64,000 nucleotides of DNA from Aureimonas altamirensis (GTDB lineage: Bacteria; Pseudomonadota; Alphaproteobacteria; Rhizobiales; Rhizobiaceae). Position numbers and translations under genes: made by a program. Shown here piece after piece: positions 8,379-15,709 of the stretch (positions are counted from its first letter, which is position 1; each line of letters opens with the position of its first letter). The stretch lies in the NCBI RefSeq assembly GCF_023702225.1, contig NZ_JAMQCO010000002.1, forward strand, positions 334,326 through 398,325, given 5' to 3'. Below the pieces are notes generated by a model. That model was given only the letters and a program-made list of their open reading frames with translations, was not told the origin of the DNA and made no database searches.

Positions 8379-8662
8379 CCTCGCACGTATCCTCACACCC
8401 GGAGATCCGCGAAACGATCCTGCGCATGCTGGACGCACGCGCGGCCCCCAAGACCGTCTGCCCCTCCGAAGTCGCCCGCGCGCTGGCGGGGCCGGATGAA
8501 AAGGTCTGGCGGCTGTTGATGCAGCCGGTGCGCCGGGCGGTCGTGGAACTGGCCGGCGAAGGCCGCGTCGGCGTCTATCGCAAAGGGCGTCCCGTCGATC
8601 CTCAGGCGTTCAAGGGCATCTATCGCATCGGACGGCCGGGCGGCGTATCAGACGCGGGGTAA
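8375..8662 (+). CDS. DUF3253 domain-containing protein
   Basis: This 95-residue protein has a winged-helix-like sequence: IRETILRMLDARAAPKTVCPSEVARAL, then WRLLMQPVRRAVVELAGEGRVGVYRKGRPVDP, matching the short DUF3253 family. The start is TTG at 8375, overlapping the DUF599 stop; no better start exists nearby. The last 15 bp overlap the convergent YdcF-family gene. Function is unknown; a nucleic-acid-binding fold is inferred. Confidence 0.75.
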   Translation: MTSHVSSHPEIRETILRMLDARAAPKTVCPSEVARALAGPDEKVWRLLMQPVRRAVVELAGEGRVGVYRKGRPVDPQAFKGIYRIGRPGGVSDAG

Positions 8663-9439
8663 CAGCGCGTCGGTGCGCCCGGACAGCCAGTATGCAGCAA
8701 GTCCGATATATTCGCGGATGGCGAAATGCACCTTCTCGACGTTGCGGATATTGGCCGACGACGGCCGCCAGACGGCCGCGCCGGAGGGCGTGCGATAATC
8801 CACCGGCCAGGGCACCACGTCGAAACCGGCCATGCGGAAGCAGCCGACGGCACGCGGCATATGGAAGGCGGAGGTGACCAGAAGCCACACCTCTCCGGGC
8901 TTCGGATCGGCCATCCGCCGGGTTTCGACGGCGTTCTCGTATGTATCGCGCGAGCGGCCTTCCAGCTCGATCCGGCTGGGTTCGAGGCCGAGGCTTTCCA
9001 TCAGCCGCCCGGCAACTCCCGCTTCGCTGATATCGTCGAAAAGCACGGCGGCCGTGCCGCCCGAAAAGATCACGCGGGCCTGCGGAAAGCGCCGCGCCAA
9101 GGCAACGCCTTCGGTGACCCGGTCCGCCGCGTCGTTGAGCTCCGGCTCGCCGCGCGTGCCGGAGACGCGCGTGTCGAGCGAGCCGCCCAGGATGATGATC
9201 CCATCCACCCGGTCGGGCAGCGGCGGACGCGGAATGCGATCTTCCAGCGCGTTCATCATCAGGAGCCCGAGCGGAGACAGGCCCAGCACCAGAAGCGACA
9301 CGAGGCCGGCGCCTGACAGCCACGCCGCCGCCCTTCGCCAGCCGGCGAGCCCCGCGACGAACCCGGCGGCCATCAGGATCATCACGAGAGCCAGAGGCTG
9401 AACGACGAACCAGAAAATCTTGGACAGGTAAAAGAACAT
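8648..9439 (-). CDS. YdcF family protein (DUF218)
   Basis: This 263-residue protein has two N-terminal membrane segments (about residues 5-30 and 37-60), followed by a DUF218 domain. Visible motifs are DGIIILGGSLDTR, ARVIFSGGTAA, LEGRSRDTYENAVETR and WLLVTSAFHMPRA. DUF218 proteins such as SanA/YdcF/ElyC are linked to envelope integrity and lipid-carrier metabolism; the exact reaction is not settled. The 3' end overlaps the convergent DUF3253 gene. Confidence 0.87.
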   Translation of the reverse strand: MFFYLSKIFWFVVQPLALVMILMAAGFVAGLAGWRRAAAWLSGAGLVSLLVLGLSPLGLLMMNALEDRIPRPPLPDRVDGIIILGGSLDTRVSGTRGEPELNDAADRVTEGVALARRFPQARVIFSGGTAAVLFDDISEAGVAGRLMESLGLEPSRIELEGRSRDTYENAVETRRMADPKPGEVWLLVTSAFHMPRAVGCFRMAGFDVVPWPVDYRTPSGAAVWRPSSANIRNVEKVHFAIREYIGLAAYWLSGRTDALLPRV

Positions 9440-9581
9440 GCTTGGCCAGAAACAACCCGGTTGAGGAACGATCTACCGCTTATCAGGCAAGCCTGTCGCG
9501 AGCGTGGCCGGCCATCATGTGGCGGACTTGCGGAACGGCCGGAAAGGTTACAAACAGCCTATGGTAAAACGAGAGGCGGCG

Positions 9582-10544
9582 ATGACGGCAACAGCGGGCA
9601 AGAAACGAAGCCGCATCGAAATCCTGGATCTGCTGCGCGGCATCGCCTTGATTGCGATGGCGGTCTACCACTTCACATGGGACCTGGAGTTCTTCGGCTA
9701 CATAGCGCGCGGAACGGCAAACAGCGGCGGCTGGCGCCTCTTTGCGCGCGGGATCGCATCGAGTTTCCTGTTCCTCGTGGGTCTGTCCCTAGTGCTGGCC
9801 CATCTGCGCGGCATCCGTTGGCAGCCTTTCCTGAAAAGGTTGGCGCAAATCCTCGCCGGCGCCGCCGCGATCACCGTCGCGACGCTGCTGTTCACGCCGG
9901 GCAGTTTCGTTTTCTTCGGAATTCTGCACCAGATCGCCGTCGGCAGCCTGATCGGCCTTGCCTTCGTGCGCCGCTCCACATGGCTGGCGCTGGCGGCCGG
10001 CATCCTGGTGATCGCGCTGCCCAACCTCTACGCGACGCCCGTGATGAACCCGCGATACCTGGCGTGGATCGGCTTCGCCGCGCAGGAGCCAATGTCCAAC
10101 GACATCGTGCCGATCTTTCCTTGGACCGGCATCATCCTTCTGGGGATCGGCTGCGGACTCTGGCTGGCGCGCCACGATGGCTGGCTGAAGCTCAAGATGC
10201 TCAACCCCGCGATCCTGTCGACGCCGCTGACTGCCCCTCTCCGCTTCATCGGCCGTCACTCGCTGGCGTTCTACCTGATCCACCAGCCGGTCAACATCGC
10301 GGTGATCGCGGCGTGGTCCTATTTCATGCCGCCGGACCTTACGGGCGTCTTCCGACAGGAATGCATAGCCGCCTGCGAGGCCCAGCAGTCGGCGCAGACA
10401 TGCCGGAGCTACTGCGGCTGCGTCGAGACCGAGCTGGCGGATGCCGGCCTGCTGGAGCCCTATCTGGCGAACCGGCTGACCGAGGAGCAGACCGGCGATT
10501 TCCAGGACAGGATCTTCATGTGCACGGCGCGCACGTTGCCTTGA
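9582..10544 (+). CDS. Heparan-alpha-glucosaminide N-acetyltransferase-like membrane protein (DUF1624)
   Basis: This polytopic inner-membrane protein of 320 residues starts with the family signature RIEILDLLRGIALIAMAVYHF, followed by WDLEFFG and seven or more hydrophobic helices. RFIGRHSLAFYLIHQPV near the C-terminus is shared with acyltransferase_3/HGSNAT-like families. A periplasmic-looking C-terminal segment carries six or more cysteines (CIAACEAQQSAQTCRSYCGC), probably disulfide-bonded. The start at 9582 is preferred over 9504 and 9561 because GAGAGG lies just upstream. The substrate is unknown. Confidence 0.82.
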   Translation: MTATAGKKRSRIEILDLLRGIALIAMAVYHFTWDLEFFGYIARGTANSGGWRLFARGIASSFLFLVGLSLVLAHLRGIRWQPFLKRLAQILAGAAAITVATLLFTPGSFVFFGILHQIAVGSLIGLAFVRRSTWLALAAGILVIALPNLYATPVMNPRYLAWIGFAAQEPMSNDIVPIFPWTGIILLGIGCGLWLARHDGWLKLKMLNPAILSTPLTAPLRFIGRHSLAFYLIHQPVNIAVIAAWSYFMPPDLTGVFRQECIAACEAQQSAQTCRSYCGCVETELADAGLLEPYLANRLTEEQTGDFQDRIFMCTARTLP

Positions 10545-10551
10545 AACACCC

Positions 10552-10944
10552 TCAGCCGTTGGGGGCGATGCCCAGCTCGGCCATTCGGGTCAGGCAGGCC
10601 TCTTCGGCCTGATCCAGTTCGGCCAGAAGCTCCTGGATGTCGCGGCGCTTCTGTTCCAGTTCGGCACGACGCTCGTTGACGCGGCGCACGATGGCGCGCA
10701 GTTGCCCGGCCTCGCCCGGTGGAGAGCGGTACATTCCGATGATCTCGCGGATCTCGGCAATCGAGAAGCCCAGCCGCTTGCCGCGCAGAACGTTCTTCAG
10801 GAGCTGCCGGTCCGAATGGCGGAAGAGGCGCGTGCGACCACGCCGGATCGGCGAGAGAAGCCCCTCGTCCTCATAGAAGCGGATCGTGCGCGTGGATATG
10901 TCGAACTCGCGCGTCAGCTCGGTGATGGTGTAGTAGTCGCGCAT
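10552..10944 (-). CDS. MerR family transcriptional regulator, LiuR-like
   Basis: The 130-residue protein has an N-terminal MerR winged helix (YYTITELTREFDISTRTIRFYEDEGLLSPIRRGRTRLF) and a coiled-coil dimerisation helix (RRVNERRAELEQKRRDIQELLAELDQ). It lacks the metal-binding cysteine pattern of metal sensors. The sequence closely resembles LiuR-type regulators of branched-chain amino acid and acyl-CoA catabolism. No liu genes lie in this window, so its targets are elsewhere. It is convergent with the DUF1624 gene. Confidence 0.85.
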   Translation of the reverse strand: MRDYYTITELTREFDISTRTIRFYEDEGLLSPIRRGRTRLFRHSDRQLLKNVLRGKRLGFSIAEIREIIGMYRSPPGEAGQLRAIVRRVNERRAELEQKRRDIQELLAELDQAEEACLTRMAELGIAPNG

Positions 10945-10983
10945 CGAACTCTCCAGCGTAATCTTGGGTTCTTTCTTATCAGA

Positions 10984-10999
10984 TTTACGTAAAAGTCAA
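10984..10999. promoter_or_regulatory. Palindromic element upstream of the LiuR-like gene, possible autoregulatory site
   Basis: TTTACGTAAAAGTCAA contains a perfect 10-bp palindrome (TTTACGTAAA) and reads as TTGACTTTTACGTAAA on the gene's strand. It lies 40 bp upstream of the regulator start and resembles the ACGTAAA/TTGACG-type sites described for LiuR proteins. Confidence 0.4.
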
Positions 11000-11012
11000 T
11001 TGCGGTCTCCTG

Positions 11013-12416
11013 TCAGCGTGACAGGCCGAACCACCATGATGCGAGCCCGAGGAAGCCGAAGAAGCCGACGACGTCCGTGACCGCCGTCACGAAGACGGCG
11101 GAGGCGATTGCCGGGTCGGCGCCGGCCCGTTTCAGAAGCAGGGGAATCAGGATGCCCGCCAGCGCGGCTGCGAGCATGTTGATGATCATGGCGACCGCAA
11201 TGACGACGCCGAGGCTCGTTTCCCCGAACCATAGGGTGACGACCAGTCCGATCAGCATTGCGATGGCTGTCCCGTTCAAAAGGCCGACCAGAACCTCGCG
11301 CCGCAGGATACGCCCGGAATTATGGATGTTGATGTCACGCGTGGCGATGGCGCGCACGGTGACCGTCATCGTCTGCGCCGCCGCGTTTCCGCCCATGGAG
11401 GCCACGATCGGCATCAGTGCGGCCAGCGCCACCATCTGCTGGATGGTCCCGTCGAAAAGCCCGATGACGGACGCCGCCAGAAAGGCCGTGAAGAGATTCA
11501 CGAACAGCCAGGCGAACCGCGAGCGCGCCGCCGTCAGGAAGGAGTCGGAAATCTCTTCGTCGCCCACGCCGCCGAGGCGACGGAAATCCTCTTCCGCTTC
11601 CTCCTGGATGACGTCGACGATATCGTCGATCGTCAGCACGCCGACCAGGCGCTCATTCTCGTCCACCACCGCCGCCGATAGAAGATCGTATTGCTCGAAG
11701 ATCTGCGCCGCTTCTTCCTGGTCCATTTCGGCCGGGATGGCATGGCGCGTCGGATGCATGATGGATTCGATCTTCTCGGGCCGCTTGGCCCGGAGAATTT
11801 CATGCAGCGCCACCGCGCCGCGTAGCTTGAACGAAGGATCCACCACGAAGACCTCGGAAAAGGTCTCGGGCAGGTCGTCGTCCTCGCGCATGTAGTCGAT
11901 GGTCTGGCCGACCGTCCAGAATGGCGGCACCGCCACGAACTCGGTCTGCATGCGGCGGCCGGCGGATTCCTCCGGATACTCCAGCGCCCTGCGGAGGCGA
12001 AGCCTCTCGCGGAAGGGGAGCCGCTTGAGGATTTCGTCGCGGTCTTCGGCGTCGAGATCCTCCAGGATGTAGACGGCATCGTCCGACGCAAGCTCCGACA
12101 CCGCGACGGCCACCTGCTCCGGCGGCATGGCGTGGATCATCTCGAGGCGGATGGCCTCGTCCACTTCGGTCAGCGCGGTATAGTCGAAATCCTCGCCCAT
12201 CAGGCGGACGAGGGCCTGGCGCTGCTCTGTGGTCAGATAGCCGAGAACCTCGCCGAGTTCCGTCTCGTGCAGGCCGCCGATCGCCTCGCGCAGGTCGCCG
12301 GCGTCGTCGTGGGCCAGGGCTTCCCGGACGCGGTCCATGAACGACTGGAGCAGATCGCCCTCTTCGTCATAGATGCCGGATGCAACCGGCGTTTCGTCCA
12401 CGGGGATTTCGTTCAT
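11013..12416 (-). CDS. mgtE: Magnesium transporter MgtE
   Basis: MgtE is an inner-membrane Mg2+ channel gated by cytoplasmic Mg2+. The 467-residue product has the expected order: acidic MgtE_N helical domain (ALVRLMGEDFDYTALTEVDEA; LEDLDAEDRDEILKRLP), paired CBS domains (IMHPTRHAIPAEMDQEEAA; LVGVLTIDDIVDVIQEEAEED) and five C-terminal membrane helices (MVALAALMPIVASMGGNAAAQTM onwards). The start at 12416 follows GAAGGCGAC; the frame is open to 12497 but the extra residues are not family-like. No Mg2+-sensing riboswitch was recognised in the 157 bp upstream. Confidence 0.93.
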   Translation of the reverse strand: MNEIPVDETPVASGIYDEEGDLLQSFMDRVREALAHDDAGDLREAIGGLHETELGEVLGYLTTEQRQALVRLMGEDFDYTALTEVDEAIRLEMIHAMPPEQVAVAVSELASDDAVYILEDLDAEDRDEILKRLPFRERLRLRRALEYPEESAGRRMQTEFVAVPPFWTVGQTIDYMREDDDLPETFSEVFVVDPSFKLRGAVALHEILRAKRPEKIESIMHPTRHAIPAEMDQEEAAQIFEQYDLLSAAVVDENERLVGVLTIDDIVDVIQEEAEEDFRRLGGVGDEEISDSFLTAARSRFAWLFVNLFTAFLAASVIGLFDGTIQQMVALAALMPIVASMGGNAAAQTMTVTVRAIATRDINIHNSGRILRREVLVGLLNGTAIAMLIGLVVTLWFGETSLGVVIAVAMIINMLAAALAGILIPLLLKRAGADPAIASAVFVTAVTDVVGFFGFLGLASWWFGLSR

Positions 12417-12573
12417 GTCGCCTTCGGCCAACGGCACCCCCTTTTGAAACGAACCGGAGAACACAACGCACCTACATTTCCGCATCGCATGTTGCACCCC
12501 TTATTCACGCGGTTTACCCCATGCGGACACGAAGAATGCCCCGGCGACGCGGCACTGCAACACATGGCGGCTC

Positions 12574-13227
12574 ATGAGCGGTTTCAAGGAGTGGCGGTAC
12601 GACTATCTGCAGGATCCGGAGGCGATCTATGCGCGCTCCTTCGAAACCATCCGGAAGGAAGCGGACCTTTCGCGCTTCACCCCCGATGAAGCCGACGTGG
12701 CCACGCGCATCATCCATGCCTGCGGCATGGTGGATATCGCCACGGACATAGGCTTCACGCCCGGCGCGGTTTCTGCCGGAGCGCAAGCGCTGCAGGCCGG
12801 GCGCCCCATCTTGTGCGATGTCCAGATGGTGGCGCGCGGCATCATCCCCCGGCTGTTGCCGCCAGGCGTGGACATCGTGTGCACGCTTGACGATCCCGGC
12901 GTGGCGGAACGGGCCAGGGCCATGCGGACGACCCGCAGCGCCGCCGCGGTGGACATGTGGGCAGACCGCATCGACGGCGCAATCCTGGTGTTCGGCAACG
13001 CGCCAACTGCCCTTTTCCGCCTTCTAGAACGCATATCACAGGCAGGCGCGCACCCTGCGCTGGTGGTCGGCATGCCGGTCGGCTTCGTCGGCGCGGTGGA
13101 ATCCAAGCAGGCTTTGGCCGCGCGGCGGGAGCTGGCATCCATCGTCGTCCACGGGCGGCGCGGCGGCAGCGCGATGGCCGCGGCAACCGTCAACGCGATC
13201 GCAATCCTCTCACGCGCCGCCTTTTGA
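12574..13227 (+). CDS. cobH: Precorrin-8X methylmutase
   Basis: CobH/CbiC catalyses the [1,5]-methyl shift from C-11 to C-12 that converts precorrin-8X to hydrogenobyrinate in cobalamin synthesis. The 217-residue length fits. Features are AIYARSFETIRKEADLSRF, the conserved histidine in TRIIHACGM, ILCDVQMVARGI, VVGMPVGFVGAVESKQAL and HGRRGGSAMAAATVNA. It stands alone here: neither neighbour is a corrin gene, although cobH is usually inside a cobG-H-I-J-type cluster. The 3' end overlaps the convergent CoA-transferase gene by 18 bp. Confidence 0.9.
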   Translation: MSGFKEWRYDYLQDPEAIYARSFETIRKEADLSRFTPDEADVATRIIHACGMVDIATDIGFTPGAVSAGAQALQAGRPILCDVQMVARGIIPRLLPPGVDIVCTLDDPGVAERARAMRTTRSAAAVDMWADRIDGAILVFGNAPTALFRLLERISQAGAHPALVVGMPVGFVGAVESKQALAARRELASIVVHGRRGGSAMAAATVNAIAILSRAAF

Positions 13228-14400
13228 GGCGGCGTTCATGCCGATCTCGGCAAGTATCTCGTCCGTGTGCTGCCCGAGCCTTGGTGACGGCCGCGAAAGG
13301 GACAGTTCCGCGTCGGAAAAGCGGATCGGCGTCCTGACACCGGGCACGGCACCGCCGAGCGCAGTTTCCTCTGCCATGTCGATCCGCATGCCACGTGCGA
13401 CGACCTGCGGATCGGCGAAGACGTCGGAAACGCTGTTGATCGGCCCGGCCGGAACCCCGGCGGCTTCCATCATGGCCAGGAAATCGTCGCGCCCGCAGGC
13501 GGCGATCAGAGGCGCCAGAAGTCCGGTCAGCCGGTCCCGCGATCCAACGCGGGCGGCATTGGTGGCGAAGTCCGGTTCGGCGGCAAGGCCGGGCCGCCCC
13601 AGCGCAGCGCACAATCTTGCGAACTGACCGTCATTCCCGACGGCGAGGATGACATGGCCGTCGGCGACGGCGAAGACCTGGTAGGGCGCGATATTGGGAT
13701 GAGCATTGCCCATGCGGTGCGGGCTGACGCCGGAAACGAGATAGTTGAGCGCCTGGTTGGCAAGGACGCCGGTCATGCAGTCGAGAAGGGCCATGTCGAT
13801 ATGCTGCCCCCTGCCCGTTTGCTCCCTTTGGGCAAGAGCCGCCTGGATGGCGATCACGCCGTAGAGACCGGTGAAGATATCGGCAAAGGCGACGCCGATC
13901 TTCTGCGGCTCGCCCTGCGGAGCGCCGGTCAGGTCCATGATGCCGCCCATGCCCTGGACGATGTAGTCGTAGCCCGCGCGGTGCGCGTAAGGCCCATCCT
14001 GGCCGAAGCCGGTGATGGAGCAGTAGACGAGCCGCGGATTGAGTGGCGAGAGGCTCTCATAGTCGAGGCCGTATTTGCGCAGCCCGCCAAGCTTGAAGTT
14101 CTCGATGACGACATCGGCGCCCGCGGCCAGTCGGCGTGCGGCATCGCGTCCATGCTCGGTCGAAAAGTCGAGCACGATGGACCGTTTGCCACGGTTGCAG
14201 GCGTGAAAATAGGCAGCGCTGAGATGGTTGCCGTCGATGCCGGGCACGAACGGGGGGCCCCAGCTTCGCGTATCGTCGCCGCCGGGCGCCTCTACCTTGA
14301 CCACGTCCGCCCCGAGGTCGGCGAGCGTCTGGCCGATCCATGGTCCCGCCAGAATTCTGGCGAATTCGACGACCCGAAGGCCGGCAACCGGTGCTTGCAT
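13210..14400 (-). CDS. CaiB/BaiF family CoA-transferase
   Basis: This is a class III CoA-transferase of 396 residues that would move CoA between carboxylic acids. Family sequence is clear: LRVVEFARILAGPWIGQTLADLGADVVKVE, then NRGKRSIVLDF, VVIENFKLGGLRKYGLDYE and GFGQDGPYAHRAGYDYIVQG. The catalytic aspartate is expected in HIDMALLDCMTG. Substrate cannot be read from sequence, and no acyl-CoA dehydrogenase or lyase is adjacent. The ribosome binding site is weak. Confidence 0.9.
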   Translation of the reverse strand: MQAPVAGLRVVEFARILAGPWIGQTLADLGADVVKVEAPGGDDTRSWGPPFVPGIDGNHLSAAYFHACNRGKRSIVLDFSTEHGRDAARRLAAGADVVIENFKLGGLRKYGLDYESLSPLNPRLVYCSITGFGQDGPYAHRAGYDYIVQGMGGIMDLTGAPQGEPQKIGVAFADIFTGLYGVIAIQAALAQREQTGRGQHIDMALLDCMTGVLANQALNYLVSGVSPHRMGNAHPNIAPYQVFAVADGHVILAVGNDGQFARLCAALGRPGLAAEPDFATNAARVGSRDRLTGLLAPLIAACGRDDFLAMMEAAGVPAGPINSVSDVFADPQVVARGMRIDMAEETALGGAVPGVRTPIRFSDAELSLSRPSPRLGQHTDEILAEIGMNAASKGGA

Positions 14401-14759
14401 CGCGTGCGCAATCCCAAAAGCGTTTCAGCGGCCCCGGTGTGACACGCCGTCGAATATGGGACAAGCGCAACGAATCAATTGCACGTTTTTGTTTACAGGA
14501 TAACTGTTTTCACCTTCGGATGGTCGCGGCCGTCCGGTTGTCATGCCTGCGCGTTAAGAAGGCATGCAGCCTGTTTTGGCAGCGGCAAGAAAGCGATCAG
14601 GCACAGTCGTCGAACGACAGCATCAAAGGAAGTGACTCAGTTGCAACTATTTGTCGACCGTAAGGCATTGATGCACTTCCGCGTTACAACACAATAAGGG
14701 CAGTGTACTATCGTCCGGACAGTCCCAGCACATCCTCCCATCGCACCAGGAGCCTCCCA
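14401..14759. promoter_or_regulatory. Intergenic region upstream of the DSF synthase gene
   Basis: There is no credible gene in these 359 bp. The region is less GC-rich than its surroundings. It holds an inverted repeat, CATGCCT (14542-14548) with AGGCATG (14560-14566), a possible operator. An AGGAG ribosome binding site (14748-14752) serves the downstream ATG at 14760. No convincing -35/-10 pair was found by eye. Confidence 0.45.
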
Positions 14760-15704
14760 ATGACCTTCCAGTTCTCGACCCCCTCCCAGACCTCATTCCT
14801 CTCCACGGCCGGCATCGGCCTGGCGGACCGCGACGCGTGGACCCCGCTGTACTCCGACATCGACCTTTCGCTCGACCGCGACGCCGGCATCTACTGGTGT
14901 CACCTCCAGCCGCAGTCCCGGCCCAGCGTGACGCCGGAGCTGCTCCGGGACGTGACGTCGATGCAGTCCTTCCTGCGCAACCGCATGGCGCAGACGCCGG
15001 AAAACGAACTGCCGTTCAAGTATTTCGTGGTCGCCTCGCGGTCCACGGGCATCTTCAACCTGGGCGGCGACCTTCGTCTCTTCGCCGACGCGGTTCGCAA
15101 GGGCCACAAGCTTCTTCTCCAGAAGTACGCCCACGCCTGCGTCGACATCGTCTGGAACAACGTCGTGAGCTACGACCAGCCGGTCGTCACCATGGCGCTC
15201 GTGCAGGGCGACGCGCTGGGCGGCGGCTTCGAGACGGCCCTGTCCTGCAACGTCATCGTGGCCGAGCGCAGCGCTCGTTTCGGTCTGCCGGAAGTACTTT
15301 TCAACCTCTTCCCCGGCATGGGCGCCTATAGCCTGATCGCGCGCCGCATCGGCGCCGTGGAGGCGGAGCGCATGATCCTCAGCGGCCGGATCTATACGGC
15401 CGAGGAACTGCACCGCATCGGCCTCGTGGACGTGCTGGCAGAAGACGGCGAAGGCGAAGCGGCGCTGCGCGCCTGGTGCGCGCGGCAGTCGCGCAGCCAC
15501 AACGCCATGCAGGCGGTGTTCCGCACCCGCAACCGGGTTGCCGGCATTTCCCTGCAGGAGCTGCGCGATGTCGTCGACATCTGGGTCGATGCCGCGATGC
15601 GCCTTGCCCCCTCGGACCTGAAGAAGATGGAGCGCCTTGCCGCCGCCCAGGATCGTCGCTGCAACATCGGCCGCGAGCAGGACGCGCTGATCGCGGCGGA
15701 ATGA
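14760..15704 (+). CDS. rpfF: RpfF-type diffusible signal factor (DSF) synthase, crotonase superfamily
   Basis: RpfF makes cis-2-unsaturated fatty-acid signals from acyl-ACP, acting as both dehydratase and thioesterase. The 314-residue product matches xanthomonad RpfF at its signature stretches: STGIFNLGGDLRLFADAVR, VQGDALGGGFETALSCNVIV, FGLPEVLFNLFPGMGAYS and, near the end, DIWVDAAMRL and KMERLAAAQDRR. The two glutamates, E158 and E178, are 20 residues apart, as are catalytic E141 and E161 in Xanthomonas RpfF. The start at 14760 follows CCAGGAGCC. The stop lies 5 bp from the stop of the convergent RpfC-like kinase gene, an arrangement also recalled from xanthomonads. An ordinary enoyl-CoA hydratase is unlikely given these motifs. 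Confidence 0.88.
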   Translation: MTFQFSTPSQTSFLSTAGIGLADRDAWTPLYSDIDLSLDRDAGIYWCHLQPQSRPSVTPELLRDVTSMQSFLRNRMAQTPENELPFKYFVVASRSTGIFNLGGDLRLFADAVRKGHKLLLQKYAHACVDIVWNNVVSYDQPVVTMALVQGDALGGGFETALSCNVIVAERSARFGLPEVLFNLFPGMGAYSLIARRIGAVEAERMILSGRIYTAEELHRIGLVDVLAEDGEGEAALRAWCARQSRSHNAMQAVFRTRNRVAGISLQELRDVVDIWVDAAMRLAPSDLKKMERLAAAQDRRCNIGREQDALIAAE

Positions 15705-15709
15705 AGCCG

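Noticed and set aside
12417..12573. Mg2+-sensing riboswitch (M-box or ykoK) upstream of mgtE
   Set aside because: The gap is short and divergent, and no matching stem pattern was recognised.
14760..15704. Ordinary enoyl-CoA hydratase as the identity of the crotonase-family gene
   Set aside because: The C-terminal IWVDAAM and RLAAAQDRR motifs, the FNLGGDL loop and the adjacent RpfC-like kinase fit RpfF specifically.
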